DNA of 64,000 bases from Pedobacter cryoconitis (GTDB lineage Bacteria; Bacteroidota; Bacteroidia; Sphingobacteriales; Sphingobacteriaceae). The position numbers and the translations under genes were made by a program. This document shows positions 34,308-44,764 of the stretch, piece after piece (within the stretch, counting starts at the first letter, position 1; every line of letters starts with the position of its first letter). The stretch spans positions 434,001 to 498,000 of the forward strand of contig NZ_JACHCG010000004.1 of NCBI RefSeq assembly GCF_014200595.1, read 5' to 3'. Below the pieces are notes generated by a model. It had not been told where the DNA came from and ran no database searches. It saw only the letters and a list, made by a program, of their open reading frames with translations.

Positions 34308-37300
34308 ATGAAGACCGTAGTAAAACTGCTGATTTTTTTTGCGCTACAGGTTACCCTGAATGCCTATTCACAAGTTAAGGTAACATTAAAATTAAAATCT
34401 GCCGGTTTTGAACAGGTATTTGATGCCATACAAAATCAAACTCCTTATCATTTTATTTATAGCGAAGCGCAGCTCCCAACTCAGAAAATCACACTGAAAG
34501 TTCGCAATAAAGAAATATTTGCCGTGCTTAATCAACTCTTAAAAGGCTCTGACTTTACCTACAAATTACTGGAAAATAACCTGATTGCAATCAGACCATT
34601 GGCCGAAATCAAGACCAATATCTTAATCAAAGGAAGAGTAATAGATGAAAATTCTGCTCCCATTGCCAGAACTTCGGTTAAAGTTAAAGGCACCCAGCTC
34701 AGTACTAAAACAGACCAGAAGGGTGAATTTTCAATCCTTACTCCCCCAAATTCAGTGCTTTTACTCAGCCAGGTTGGTTACCAGTACCGGGAGTTTCCCC
34801 TCAAAGAACAGACCTCAGTGCAAATTTCTATGCGCCCTTTGCAGAACGATCTGGATGAGGTCATGATTACTGCCCTGAATATCCCAAAAGAAGAGCGGAA
34901 AATCGGTTATGCCATCTCTGCTATTAATGGATATTCTTTAACAAAAGCAAGAGAATCAAATATTGTCAATGCGCTGGAAGGACAAGTGGCTGGTCTGAAT
35001 ATCAGCGGTGTAAATGGCGGGCCAGGCTCATCTGCCAGAATATTACTCCGCGGGGCAGCAAGTATGACTGCCGGATCTCCATTATTTGTGGTGAACGGAG
35101 TGCCTATTGACAATACACAACGCGGTAGTGCCAATGAATATGGAGGGCCGGATTATGGAGATGGGATCAGTAATATCAACCCGGATGACGTGGAAACGAT
35201 TACCGTTTTAAAAGGTTCGGCAGCTTCTGCACTTTATGGAGCGCGTGCAGCAAATGGTGTGATCCTGATTACGATTAAAAGCGCCCGGAAAAACTCAGGC
35301 ATAGCCATAGAGTATAACACCAACCTATCTTTTGATAAAGCAATTAACAATACTGATTTCCAGTATGTATATGGACAGGGTACACAAAACAAACGTCCCC
35401 AAACCGTTGCTGCTGCTGTTGCCTCCGGTTTGTACAGCTGGGGAGAAAAACTGGATGGCCAGCCAACAATTCAGTTTGATGGCAATATTCATCCCTATTC
35501 CGCAGTAAAAGATAATATTCAAAAGTTCTATCGCACAGCTCCGGCTTTTACCAATACCATTTCGATAAGCCATGGCGGCCAGAACGGTTCTGTTCACTTG
35601 TCAGCTTCCAATCTTAATCAACAATCAATTATCAAAAATGGTAGTTTAGACAGGAAAACGGTCAATCTTTATACTACACATGACCTGACTAAACAATTAA
35701 GTATCACTTTTAACGGAAATTATATCCGGGAGTATAATAAAAACAGATCTTATCTGAGTGACGGGCCATTGAATGCGAATTATGGAATTGCCGCACTGGC
35801 CACAAATATAAATCAGGCCACATTATCACCCGGATATAACTTAAAAACTGGTGCTGAAACCCCATGGAATGACGATGAATACAAAACCAATCCCTATTTC
35901 ATCCTCAATAGACAGTCAGATTATTCAAGCCGTAACCGCTTTATCTCTTCCGCCTCTGCCAAATACAAATTCAGCGACTGGATTTACCTGCAAGCCAGAC
36001 TCGGTTATGATCAAAGTAATGATGATATCCTGAGTGTTATCCCGACAGGCGCCGCCTTTTCTGTGAATGGAGAAGGAGGAATAAATACCCTGAAAAAATC
36101 CAGTATTTCTGAATTAAACAGTGACTTTTTGCTGGCAGCGAACAGAAATCTGAGTCAGGATCTTAACCTCGATGTTTCTGCAGGAACCAATTTCCGAAAA
36201 AGAGAGGTCGAATCCGCAGGTTTAATGGGCTCAAGATTTATCATTCCTTATCTGTATACCGCTTCCAATCTCATTACGGTCATCAACAATAATTCTTATG
36301 CTAAAATAGTTACGGAATCAGCTTACTATACAGCTGATTTAAATTATAAAAACTACCTGAATCTATCTGCAACAGGCAGATATGATGTTTACTCTACCCT
36401 CCCCCGCAACAACCGAGGTATATTTGTCCCTGGTGTTTCAGCAAGTTTCGTTTTCTCTGATCTGTTGAAATTAAAAGGACTGAACTATGGGAAGTTAAGA
36501 GCAAGTTTTGCAAAAACCAGCGGAGAACCTATACAACCTTATACTACACAGACTTATTATTCATCCAGCAGTGATGTGAATGGAGTTCCATTGGGTAATT
36601 TCTCCAGAGACCTGCCCAATTATAATCTCCGCCCCTTTACCTTAAATGAGTTTGAAACCGGGATTAACTTAAAAATGCTCAATAACCGCTTGTTCTTCGA
36701 TTTCAATTATTTCCACCGGATCACAAGCAACGAGATTGTCAATGCTAAACAATCGGTAACCTCAGGTTTTACTTCTGCTTATGTTAATTTAGGAACGACC
36801 CGCAATACCGGGATCGAAATACTTTTACAGGGGATAGTTATTGATCACAAGAATTTCAAGTGGAGAACAGGTTTTAATGTCAGCCACATAAATAACCGTT
36901 TATTATCGATTGATGGGTCAAGTAAATATGCTTTAGCTGGTACTTACAGACCTTTAAATGCTTATACAGCTTTGGTTGTTGGAAAACCGGTTACACAGAT
37001 TATGGCTTATGATTATCAGCGCGATGCCAAGGGGAATATGATTATTGGTTCGGATGGTATACCAGTTCGTGGAGAATTAAAACCAATGGGAAGTACCCTG
37101 CCCGATGTTTACGGCGGTTTCAGCAACAATATTTACTATAAGAATTTCAACTTCTCCATGCTCATTGATTTCAAATATGGGAATAAGATCTTGTCTGCGA
37201 CAGAAAATTATTCTTATGTGTTTGGCTTGAATAAAGCAACGCTGGAAGGAAGAGAAACTGGTATCGTAGCGCCTGGCGTACATCCTGATGGTACAGTCAA

Positions 37301-37637
37301 TACGACTAATGTACCTGCATATAATTATTATCCGCAGCTGGCGACCAATATCTCCACATTATCTGTTTTGAATGGTAGTTTCATTAAGGTCAGACAGGTT
37401 ACTCTGGGCTATACCATTCCTTCGAATAGTTTGAGAAGAACACCTTTCAGTGCGATTTCTATTGATTTAGTAGCCAGAAATTTATTTACACTGGTCAAGT
37501 ATACCAAAAATATCGACCCTGAGTCTGAGTTCTCTTCCAGCCTGAACTATGCTGGTATTGAGGGAGCTTCTTTTCCCGCTATCCGGACTTTTGGTATCAA
37601 TGTCAATTTCAAATTTCAACAAGGAAAAAAACCATGA
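34308..37637 (+). CDS. SusC/RagA family transporter with STN signalling domain
   Basis: This 1109-residue protein has a signal peptide ending NAYSQ. An STN (secretin and TonB N-terminal) domain at about 25-95 carries FDAIQNQTPYHFIYSEAQLPTQKITLKVRN. A carboxypeptidase-like domain (about 105-180), a plug with EGQVAGLNISGVNGGPGSSARILLRG, and the barrel to NVNFKFQQGKKP follow. The STN domain is the part that touches FecR in the periplasm, so this is the sensor of the cascade encoded just upstream. Its stop overlaps the start of the SusD gene by 4 bp. The ligand is unknown. Confidence 0.93.
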   Translation: MKTVVKLLIFFALQVTLNAYSQVKVTLKLKSAGFEQVFDAIQNQTPYHFIYSEAQLPTQKITLKVRNKEIFAVLNQLLKGSDFTYKLLENNLIAIRPLAEIKTNILIKGRVIDENSAPIARTSVKVKGTQLSTKTDQKGEFSILTPPNSVLLLSQVGYQYREFPLKEQTSVQISMRPLQNDLDEVMITALNIPKEERKIGYAISAINGYSLTKARESNIVNALEGQVAGLNISGVNGGPGSSARILLRGAASMTAGSPLFVVNGVPIDNTQRGSANEYGGPDYGDGISNINPDDVETITVLKGSAASALYGARAANGVILITIKSARKNSGIAIEYNTNLSFDKAINNTDFQYVYGQGTQNKRPQTVAAAVASGLYSWGEKLDGQPTIQFDGNIHPYSAVKDNIQKFYRTAPAFTNTISISHGGQNGSVHLSASNLNQQSIIKNGSLDRKTVNLYTTHDLTKQLSITFNGNYIREYNKNRSYLSDGPLNANYGIAALATNINQATLSPGYNLKTGAETPWNDDEYKTNPYFILNRQSDYSSRNRFISSASAKYKFSDWIYLQARLGYDQSNDDILSVIPTGAAFSVNGEGGINTLKKSSISELNSDFLLAANRNLSQDLNLDVSAGTNFRKREVESAGLMGSRFIIPYLYTASNLITVINNNSYAKIVTESAYYTADLNYKNYLNLSATGRYDVYSTLPRNNRGIFVPGVSASFVFSDLLKLKGLNYGKLRASFAKTSGEPIQPYTTQTYYSSSSDVNGVPLGNFSRDLPNYNLRPFTLNEFETGINLKMLNNRLFFDFNYFHRITSNEIVNAKQSVTSGFTSAYVNLGTTRNTGIEILLQGIVIDHKNFKWRTGFNVSHINNRLLSIDGSSKYALAGTYRPLNAYTALVVGKPVTQIMAYDYQRDAKGNMIIGSDGIPVRGELKPMGSTLPDVYGGFSNNIYYKNFNFSMLIDFKYGNKILSATENYSYVFGLNKATLEGRETGIVAPGVHPDGTVNTTNVPAYNYYPQLATNISTLSVLNGSFIKVRQVTLGYTIPSNSLRRTPFSAISIDLVARNLFTLVKYTKNIDPESEFSSSLNYAGIEGASFPAIRTFGINVNFKFQQGKKP

Positions 37638-39235
37638 AGAAATACTGTATTCTCCTGCTTAGTTTTTTAGTCATCATCCAGCTCGGTTGTAGTAAAGCAC
37701 AATTGGATAAGATCAATACTGACCCGACAAAATCGCCTGGTGACCAGTATGATCCAAATGAATTGCTTTCTACTGCGCAGTTCAAATCCTCTAATAAGGG
37801 ATACTATCAATTGCTTTATCAAAGTACAATGATGCAGCTGCTGGCTTCTACTTATCTTTATTATAACAATGGAGATAAGTATGTGAATGCGGGTAGTTTT
37901 ACAGATTACCAGGGCAGAATATTTGAGGAAGGTTATGCGGATGCCTCTACGATCAGAGAAATGCAGCGCCTTGCCCAGCAGAAAGATCCCGCTGCTTATT
38001 CAAACCTGATTAATATCGGCGATATCATGTTTGTCCTGATTTTACAGCGGATTACTGATACTTATGGCGATGTACCCTATTCTGAGGCTTCAAAGGCAAG
38101 GGAAGGAATTAAATACCCGGTATATGATAGGCAGGAAGATATTTATAAGGCTATGCTGACCGATCTGGATAAAGCAATTAACGGATTAGATCCTGCAAAA
38201 CCGAAACCGACCGCAGATTTGTTTTATAAGGGAGATATTACCAAATGGAAGAAGTTTGGCTATTCGCTGATGTTAAGAGTAGCCATGCGTTTAACAAAGA
38301 TTGCACCTGATCAGGCAAAACCATGGGTAGAGAAAGCAGCAGCAGCCGGAACATTTTCTGATAATAATGATAATGCGATAGTAATCACAGATGAGTCAAA
38401 TCTGGATGGTCAGAATGGTACATCACTGGCTTTGCGAACAGTATCTGATTACAGAGAGGTCCGCTGGAGCAAAACGCTGATCGATGCATTAAGAAAAAAC
38501 AATGACCCAAGATTGGGAGTTATTGCTGAGGTTCCGCAAAATGGTTTAGCAAATAATATCAATGAAAATCTTTCAGGGAATACTGATACAGCTGTACAAA
38601 TAGGTCTGCCTAATGGTTATGATTTATCTGGTGGGACATTTGATATCAGCAAGTATGCAGGATATCCGGGCGGAACTGGAACGGGCGCTGATTTTGCGCC
38701 GCTTGGAAGGTATTCAAGGCCCCGGACTGCGGTTTACTTAAAGCTCGGAGGGCCTAATTTCGTCATGACTTATGCGGATATTGAGTTATTAAAGGCTGAG
38801 GCAAAGGTTAGAGGCTGGAACATCCCCGGTACTGCGGCCGAACATTATGCGAATGGTTTAAGAGGTGGTTTACAGGCAATGGCACAGCTGGATCAATTGG
38901 CGGCGATACCGGATGGGGTAATTAGTGATTATGTGGCAAAACATCCGCTCGATGAATCAAGTCAGGAGCATGCTTTTGAAATGATTAATACACAGTATTG
39001 GGTGAATACAGGTACATGTTTTAATTTTATTGAGAGCTGGTTGAATTGGAAAAGGTCGGGTTATCCAGTACTTGTTCCCGTTAACTATCCGGGGAATGTG
39101 ACAAATGCGACGATTCCAAGAAGATTGATTTACCTATCGACAGAAGTATTAAATAATACAGATAATTATAAAGCTGCGGTTAGCAGATTACCAGGAGGTG
39201 ATTTATTGACGTCCAGAGTATGGTGGGATAAGTAA
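37634..39235 (+). CDS. SusD/RagB family surface lipoprotein (SusD-like_2)
   Basis: This 533-residue lipoprotein has a signal peptide and lipobox IIQLGC near residue 19, followed by SKAQLDKINTDPTKSPG. Typical features are QRITDTYGDVPYSEASKARE, TKWKKFGYSLMLRVAMRLTKI and NFIESWLNWKRSGYPVLVP. It is translationally coupled to SusC by a 4-bp overlap and is the last gene of the sigma/FecR/SusC/SusD unit. A terminator lies about 85 bp downstream. No glycosidase is coupled directly, so the ligand is not suggested by a neighbour inside the operon. Confidence 0.92.
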   Translation: MKKYCILLLSFLVIIQLGCSKAQLDKINTDPTKSPGDQYDPNELLSTAQFKSSNKGYYQLLYQSTMMQLLASTYLYYNNGDKYVNAGSFTDYQGRIFEEGYADASTIREMQRLAQQKDPAAYSNLINIGDIMFVLILQRITDTYGDVPYSEASKAREGIKYPVYDRQEDIYKAMLTDLDKAINGLDPAKPKPTADLFYKGDITKWKKFGYSLMLRVAMRLTKIAPDQAKPWVEKAAAAGTFSDNNDNAIVITDESNLDGQNGTSLALRTVSDYREVRWSKTLIDALRKNNDPRLGVIAEVPQNGLANNINENLSGNTDTAVQIGLPNGYDLSGGTFDISKYAGYPGGTGTGADFAPLGRYSRPRTAVYLKLGGPNFVMTYADIELLKAEAKVRGWNIPGTAAEHYANGLRGGLQAMAQLDQLAAIPDGVISDYVAKHPLDESSQEHAFEMINTQYWVNTGTCFNFIESWLNWKRSGYPVLVPVNYPGNVTNATIPRRLIYLSTEVLNNTDNYKAAVSRLPGGDLLTSRVWWDK

Positions 39236-39319
39236 GCTTCTTCCTTTCATGTTCACATTTCTTGAAAAAATGAACATGTTCCTGCTTCTTGTCCATTTTG
39301 CAAAATGGCTTTTAAAATA

Positions 39320-39348
39320 AAGCCCCTCAACTTTACGCTGAAGGGCTT
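39320..39348. terminator. terminator between SusD and transketolase genes
   Basis: AGCCCCTCA pairs with TGAAGGGCT (one G-U wobble) around an 11-base loop, flanked by A/T runs on both sides. It can end either convergent transcript. Confidence 0.75.
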
Positions 39349-39368
39349 CTGATTTTTATTTCTTATGG

Positions 39369-41378
39369 TTACTTGCCTAATAGCGCTTTTGCTTTCGCTA
39401 CTACATTATCAATTGTAAAACCGAATACTTTATAAAGCTCTTCTGCCGGAGCAGATTCTCCAAAAGTATGCATCGCAATGATATCCCCTTCGTCAGTTAC
39501 ATATTTATGCCAGCCCAGTGGAGAACCGGTTTCTACGGCTAAACGTTTACGGATTGCCTTTGGAAAAACTTTCTCCTGATACGCAGCATCTTGCTTTTCA
39601 AAAAGCTCCCAGGATGGCATACTTACTACGCGCGCCGCAATTCCTTCTTCTTTTAATTTTGCCTGTGCATCCAGAATCAAAGCAACTTCAGAACCTGTTG
39701 CAATCAGAATCAGCTCTGCTGTACCTTCCGCTTCAGAAAGGATATAAGCTCCTTTTTCAAGATTTTCTGCTTTACCATATTTCTCCTGATCCAATACTGG
39801 CAAACCTTGTCTGGTAAAGACTAATGCTACCGGTCCATCTTTATGTTCAAGAGCTACTCTCCATGCCTGAGCTGTTTCATTTGCATCTGCCGGACGAATT
39901 AAGGTGATGTTCGGTATAGACCGCAGCGAGATCAGCTGTTCCACTGGCTGGTGCGTAGTTCCATCTTCTCCCAAACCAATACTATCATGTGTATATACAA
40001 AAATAGGCCTGATTTTCATGATGGCCGCTAAACGAATTGGCGGACGCATATACTCCGAGAACATCAGAAATGTTGCCCCAAAAGGAATCACACCTCTGGT
40101 TAAGGCCATCCCTACTAAAGCAGAACCCATTGCATGCTCGCGTATACCAAAATGGAAATTACGTCCGGTACGGTCTTCCGGTGTAAAAGAAGTATATTCT
40201 TTAAGATTTGTATCTGTAGAAGGCGCCAAATCTGCCGACCCTCCTATTAATCCAGGTAAGCTGGCAGCAATTGCATTCAAGACTTTTCCTGAAGCCTGAC
40301 GGGTTGCCATTTTATCTTTTGAAGGAGCGAATACAGGCAGAGACTTTTTCCAGTCTTTTGGTAATTCACCCTTAAATGCTTGTTCGTAAGCTTCCGCTAA
40401 TTCAGGATGCGCCACTTTATATTGAGCGAATAACTCATCCCACTTTTCATTAGCCTCTGTTCCTTTTTTACCCGCAGCCTGATAAAACTCATCAACTTCT
40501 GCCGGAACAAAGAATGATTTTTCAGGATCAAAGCCAAAGAATTCTTTAACCAGCTTAATCTCATCAGCACCTAGCGGAGATCCATGAGAGCCCGAAGTAT
40601 TTGCTTTATTTGGACTACCATAAGCAATTTGCGTACGCACTTTAATTAAAGATGGGCGATGAATTTCTGCTTTGGCATTCCTTACCGCATTAATAATTGC
40701 AGTAATATCATTTCCGTCACTTATTTCTTGTACATGCCAGTTATAAGCTTCAAAACGTTTAGTAACATCTTCTGTGAATGCAATATCAGTATCTCCTTCG
40801 ATAGAGATATGGTTATCATCATATAAGTAGATCAGATTGCCTAGTTCCAGGTGGCCTGCTAATGAGGCAGCCTCAGAAGTTACGCCTTCCATCATATCGC
40901 CATCACTACAGATTGCGTAAATTTTATAGTCAAATAAATCAAATCCTGGTCTGTTGAACCTTGCTGCAAGATGTTTTTGTGCAATTGCGAAACCTACACC
41001 ATTTGCAAACCCTTGTCCCAATGGCCCGGTAGTTACATCAACACCGTCAATTAAACCATATTCAGGGTGACCAGCAGTTTTACTGTTCAGCTGGCGGAAA
41101 TTTTTAAGATCATCAATAGTTACATTAAAACCAGTGAGGTGCAACAAACTATATTGTAACATACAGCCATGACCTGCTGATAAAATAAACCTGTCCCTGT
41201 TAGCCCAATCCGGGTTTTTAGGATTATACTTCATATAATGCGCATACAATACATGACCCATTGGTGCAGCACCCATAGGCATCCCCGGGTGTCCGGAGTT
41301 CGCTTTCTGTACAGCATCAATTGATAAGGTACGTACAGTATTAATTGCTAATTCTTCAATGTTAAGATTCGAATCCAT
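39369..41378 (-). CDS. tkt: transketolase
   Basis: This 669-residue thiamine diphosphate enzyme is of full bacterial length. N-terminal [29 protein letters not shown] is the substrate-binding opening. [42 protein letters not shown] holds the GDG..N cofactor and Mg2+ motif. [22 protein letters not shown] carries the catalytic Glu, and [20 protein letters not shown] lies in the pyrimidine domain. It moves two-carbon units in the non-oxidative pentose phosphate pathway in the cytoplasm. It appears monocistronic, with a short dyad upstream. It is metabolically general and not specific to the SusCD loci around it. Confidence 0.97.
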   Translation of the reverse strand: MDSNLNIEELAINTVRTLSIDAVQKANSGHPGMPMGAAPMGHVLYAHYMKYNPKNPDWANRDRFILSAGHGCMLQYSLLHLTGFNVTIDDLKNFRQLNSKTAGHPEYGLIDGVDVTTGPLGQGFANGVGFAIAQKHLAARFNRPGFDLFDYKIYAICSDGDMMEGVTSEAASLAGHLELGNLIYLYDDNHISIEGDTDIAFTEDVTKRFEAYNWHVQEISDGNDITAIINAVRNAKAEIHRPSLIKVRTQIAYGSPNKANTSGSHGSPLGADEIKLVKEFFGFDPEKSFFVPAEVDEFYQAAGKKGTEANEKWDELFAQYKVAHPELAEAYEQAFKGELPKDWKKSLPVFAPSKDKMATRQASGKVLNAIAASLPGLIGGSADLAPSTDTNLKEYTSFTPEDRTGRNFHFGIREHAMGSALVGMALTRGVIPFGATFLMFSEYMRPPIRLAAIMKIRPIFVYTHDSIGLGEDGTTHQPVEQLISLRSIPNITLIRPADANETAQAWRVALEHKDGPVALVFTRQGLPVLDQEKYGKAENLEKGAYILSEAEGTAELILIATGSEVALILDAQAKLKEEGIAARVVSMPSWELFEKQDAAYQEKVFPKAIRKRLAVETGSPLGWHKYVTDEGDIIAMHTFGESAPAEELYKVFGFTIDNVVAKAKALLGK

Positions 41379-41423
41379 TTTTAAGTATTTATTGTGATAC
41401 TTTTACTACGATCACTATGCCCG

Positions 41424-41440
41424 ATTTGTTTTAAACAAAT
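41424..41440. promoter_or_regulatory. palindrome upstream of transketolase
   Basis: ATTTGTTT, T and AAACAAAT form a perfect 8+1+8 dyad 46 bp upstream of the transketolase ATG. It could be an operator. It is AT-rich, so chance is not excluded. Confidence 0.3.
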
Positions 41441-41462
41441 GCTTTTTTTACAGAATACCGAT

Positions 41463-41492
41463 AAAAAAAAGGAGCGCTTTTTTGCGCCCCCC
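41463..41492 (-). terminator. intrinsic terminator of the EndoH-like GH18 gene
   Basis: On the minus strand GGGGCGC pairs with GCGCTCC (one G-U pair) around an A6 loop, followed by T8. It lies about 30 bp after the GH18 stop. Confidence 0.82.
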
Positions 41493-41524
41493 TTTATCAT
41501 TCTTGGTGTGTGTTAGTAGGAATA

Positions 41525-42472
41525 CTATGGAGTATAGGTTGTAGCCTGTCCACCGTATAGTGCTTTTGATATACTTGATAAGTAAGTGCTTTTATTAGTT
41601 CCTGTCAGATTATAGTACAGATAAACACCATAACCTTCGTTCACAGTTCTGGTTGCATTCGTTGTTGCAGTAGTTACACTGGTTGCCTGGATATCAGTCG
41701 CCGCAGGGCCTAACTGACTTTTAGTCAAACCTGGAATATTAGGAACAGAATAAGTACTGTAATATGGGTTCCATGCATAGTTTACTTTAGAACCTACAGT
41801 TACCCCATTATAAGATAAGTTTGAAGCTGAAGGGCCAATGTTATAAAATGATATAATTTTATTTGGCATTAACTGGCGAAGTGCAGTAACCAGGTATACA
41901 AATGAACTTGAATTTGGTTGTCCCGTTCCGTTGTTACCATATTCTGAGTATTCATCATCAAAGTCAATTCCATCCAAACCATAGGTTGTAACAGCATTGC
42001 TCAATTGTTGTGCAAAGGCCTGTGCTGCCGCCTGATTAGGGAAGTTAGCAAAACCAGCTCCCTGGTGATTACCTAAAACAGAAAGCATTACCTTGATGCC
42101 TTTATCTTGCAGTGGCTTAATTTTAGTAGCCCTGTTATTCAATACACTCGTAACTTGCGGGTTAAAAAATAACTCCGCTTTTTGTGTCGTGGTGTTATAA
42201 TTAATATTGGCAGCGAAAATTATTCCGATATCAAATAACTGTTTGCCATTCGCCAGCTTATACTTACCAACCTCCAGCATATCATTGCTGTTCACTTCCA
42301 CATAACAAACCCCAAGAGGCCCGGCCTGACCAATGGCATTCGTTTGATTGGAAGAAAGATTCTGATCTGGATTTACTTGTTGGTCCTTTTTACATGCTGT
42401 AGCCATTAAAAGGACAAGACTTACCGAAGTAATTGCAGTCTTCTTTAAGATTGCATTGAATTTTTTGTTCAT
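41525..42472 (-). CDS. EndoH-like GH18 endo-beta-N-acetylglucosaminidase, lipoprotein
   Basis: This 315-residue lipoprotein has a signal peptide with lipobox LLMATAC (Cys27). The mature part is a compact GH18 barrel with the catalytic strand YGLDGIDFDDEYSEYG. Asp172 and Glu174 align with the EndoH catalytic pair in DFDDE. Enzymes of this branch cut between the two GlcNAc residues of the N-glycan core, releasing high-mannose chains from glycoproteins. This fits with the GH92 alpha-mannosidase and SusCD genes about 14-17 kb upstream, though the genes are not adjacent. It has its own terminator and appears to be a single-gene unit. Chitinase activity is less likely given the EndoH-type active strand. 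Confidence 0.9.
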   Translation of the reverse strand: MNKKFNAILKKTAITSVSLVLLMATACKKDQQVNPDQNLSSNQTNAIGQAGPLGVCYVEVNSNDMLEVGKYKLANGKQLFDIGIIFAANINYNTTTQKAELFFNPQVTSVLNNRATKIKPLQDKGIKVMLSVLGNHQGAGFANFPNQAAAQAFAQQLSNAVTTYGLDGIDFDDEYSEYGNNGTGQPNSSSFVYLVTALRQLMPNKIISFYNIGPSASNLSYNGVTVGSKVNYAWNPYYSTYSVPNIPGLTKSQLGPAATDIQATSVTTATTNATRTVNEGYGVYLYYNLTGTNKSTYLSSISKALYGGQATTYTP

Positions 42473-42793
42473 ACTAATTAATTTGGTAGATGATTAATTG
42501 TTGTTTAAATATTTGGTTATTTTTTGATAAAATCTGCCTGAATGTCTTAATAGATAAAACGTTTAAGCAAATCTAAGTTAGGAGATTGCTTTGAACAAAT
42601 CAATAGACAGATATTCTTTTATATCCAGCTTAATATCAGCAGCAAACAGGAGCTTCACCCCTGCATTTTAAAACATTTCGTCCATTCGAATAAATAATTA
42701 TATTTATCTAATTATCAGCACAATAAGCTAATATGTTTTAGTAATATCGCTGAAAAACCTAACTATTTACGCAACTCAACAACAACCTTTACT
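42473..42793. other. 321-bp divergent intergenic region, no gene seen
   Basis: This AT-rich stretch between the divergent GH18 and GH97 genes must hold both promoters. No convincing TAnnTTTG box, long repeat, RNA structure or open frame was recognised. Confidence 0.6.
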
Positions 42794-44764
42794 ATGTCAA
42801 GAATAATTCAATTATTATGTTTTTTGCTGCTCTTTCAGACAGCTGCATTCTCAAAAGACTACATTTTAAGCTCGCCGGATAAAAAAATCACTATTCATAT
42901 TTCCGTTGGTAAAAACATTTCGTGGTCAGTTGCCAAAGATCAGGAACTACTGCTTAAACCCAGCGCCATGAGTATGGTTTTAAAAGATGGCAGGAATCCA
43001 GGCATTACACCCGTTGTCTCTAAAGCCGTCAGTAAATCTGTGAATCAAACGATTGTCTCTATCATACCTGTGCGCAACAAGCTGATTCCAGAAGTTTATA
43101 ATGAACTAAAACTCCAGATGAAAGGGAACTATGCCATTGAATTCAGAGCTTATAACGACGGTGTTGCCTATCGTTTTGTAACTGAACTCGGGCCGCAGCC
43201 GATCGAGGTCAACTATGAAGAAGTAGCTTTCAACTTCCAGGAAAACTGCCAGATCTATCTTCCTAAAGAGAATAATCCAGAATTACAATCCCATTATGAA
43301 GGTGATTTTAAACCTGCAAAACTTCAGGAAGTCCCCGCTGAACAATATGGTTATCTGCCCTTGTATGTCGCTACCCCGGCAGGGACTAAAATGGTAATTA
43401 CAGAAGCTGATCTACATGACTATCCCAACCTGTTTTTATATGGAACAGGTACTCAAACCTTAACTGGCCGTTTCCCTAAGGTTATTCTGGAAGCCACCCC
43501 AAAGCCAAACTCTGATCGCGCAGAAATCATTGTCAAAAAAGCAGACTATCATGCAAAAACAACCGGAAACAGAACTTTCCCCTGGAGGACAATCATCATC
43601 ACTTCTTCAGACAAGGAGTTACTGGAAAATGAAATGGTCTTCAAACTTGCCAGGCCGAATGTACTGGCTCATACAGATTGGATCAAACCGGGCAAAGTAT
43701 CCTGGGACTGGTGGAATGACAACAATATTTATGGTGTAAACTTCAAAGCGGGCATTAATACCGAAACCTATAAATATTACGTAGACTTTGCTTCAGCCTA
43801 TGGTCTGGAATATATTATTCTAGATGAAGGCTGGTCAAAAGCAACGACCGATCTGCTTGCTCCAAACCCGCAACTTGATATTGAAGGTCTGGTTAAATAT
43901 GCTGCTGCTAAAAAAGTAGGAGTGATTTTATGGGCATTATGGAAACCACTTGATCAGCAAATGGAGACCATTCTGGATCAGTATGTAAAATGGGGAGTTA
44001 AAGGAGTAAAAGTAGATTTTATGGCGAGAGCCGACCAGTACATGGTTAATTTTTACGAAAGGGCAGCTCAAGAAACAGCGAAGCGAAATTTACTTTTAGA
44101 CCTGCACGGCGCTTATAAACCAGTGGGACTTAACAGGGAATATCCTAACGTGATTAATTATGAGGGGGTCAAAGGCATGGAAAATAACAAATGGGAAGAA
44201 ACCATTACACCAGTTCATAATACAACACTGCCTTTTACAAGAATGGTGGCAGGGCCAATGGATTATACGCCAGGGGCGATGCTGAACTCCAATAAAGATG
44301 AATTTCATGTCAGTATGACTTCCCCGATGAGCAGAGGAACCAGAGCGCATCAAACCTCGATGTATGTTTTGTATGACAGTCCGCTGCAAATGCTTTGTGA
44401 CAATCCCTCCAATTATTTAAGAGAGCCGGTTTACACCCATTATATTGCCCGTTTCCCTACAGTTTGGGATAAGACCATTGCGCTTAAAGGTAAAATAGCG
44501 GAGTATGCAGTTGTAGCCCGTAAAAATGGGAACAATTGGTATATCGGAGGGATGACCAACTGGGACGCAAGGGGATTTGATATCCCCCTGACTTTCCTGG
44601 ATGGTAAAAAGTATAAAATTGAAATCCTCCAGGATGGAATTAACGTTGGCAAACATGCTGCCGACTATCAGCTCATCAGTAAAGAGGTAACTCGTGGAGA
44701 AATTCTACATATCGATATGGCAGCGGGCGGCGGATATACCGCCATCCTGACTCCTATCGGTTAG
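42794..44764 (+). CDS. GH97 family glycoside hydrolase
   Basis: This 656-residue secreted enzyme has a signal peptide ending AAFSK. An N-terminal beta-sandwich with ISSPDKKI-type opening and IEFRAYNDGVAYRFVTE comes first, then a (beta/alpha)8 barrel with KVSWDWWNDNNIYGVNF, YIILDEGW and GVKGVKVDFM. The C-terminal beta domain includes YIGGMTNWDARGFDIPL. Asp408 in KVDFM sits where the retaining members of GH97 carry an Asp nucleophile, and Glu457 in NYEGVKG is another conserved acid. That favours the retaining alpha-galactosidase-type branch over the inverting SusB alpha-glucosidase branch, but this is tentative. Its last 11 bp overlap the convergent aminopeptidase gene. Confidence 0.9.
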   Translation: MSRIIQLLCFLLLFQTAAFSKDYILSSPDKKITIHISVGKNISWSVAKDQELLLKPSAMSMVLKDGRNPGITPVVSKAVSKSVNQTIVSIIPVRNKLIPEVYNELKLQMKGNYAIEFRAYNDGVAYRFVTELGPQPIEVNYEEVAFNFQENCQIYLPKENNPELQSHYEGDFKPAKLQEVPAEQYGYLPLYVATPAGTKMVITEADLHDYPNLFLYGTGTQTLTGRFPKVILEATPKPNSDRAEIIVKKADYHAKTTGNRTFPWRTIIITSSDKELLENEMVFKLARPNVLAHTDWIKPGKVSWDWWNDNNIYGVNFKAGINTETYKYYVDFASAYGLEYIILDEGWSKATTDLLAPNPQLDIEGLVKYAAAKKVGVILWALWKPLDQQMETILDQYVKWGVKGVKVDFMARADQYMVNFYERAAQETAKRNLLLDLHGAYKPVGLNREYPNVINYEGVKGMENNKWEETITPVHNTTLPFTRMVAGPMDYTPGAMLNSNKDEFHVSMTSPMSRGTRAHQTSMYVLYDSPLQMLCDNPSNYLREPVYTHYIARFPTVWDKTIALKGKIAEYAVVARKNGNNWYIGGMTNWDARGFDIPLTFLDGKKYKIEILQDGINVGKHAADYQLISKEVTRGEILHIDMAAGGGYTAILTPIG

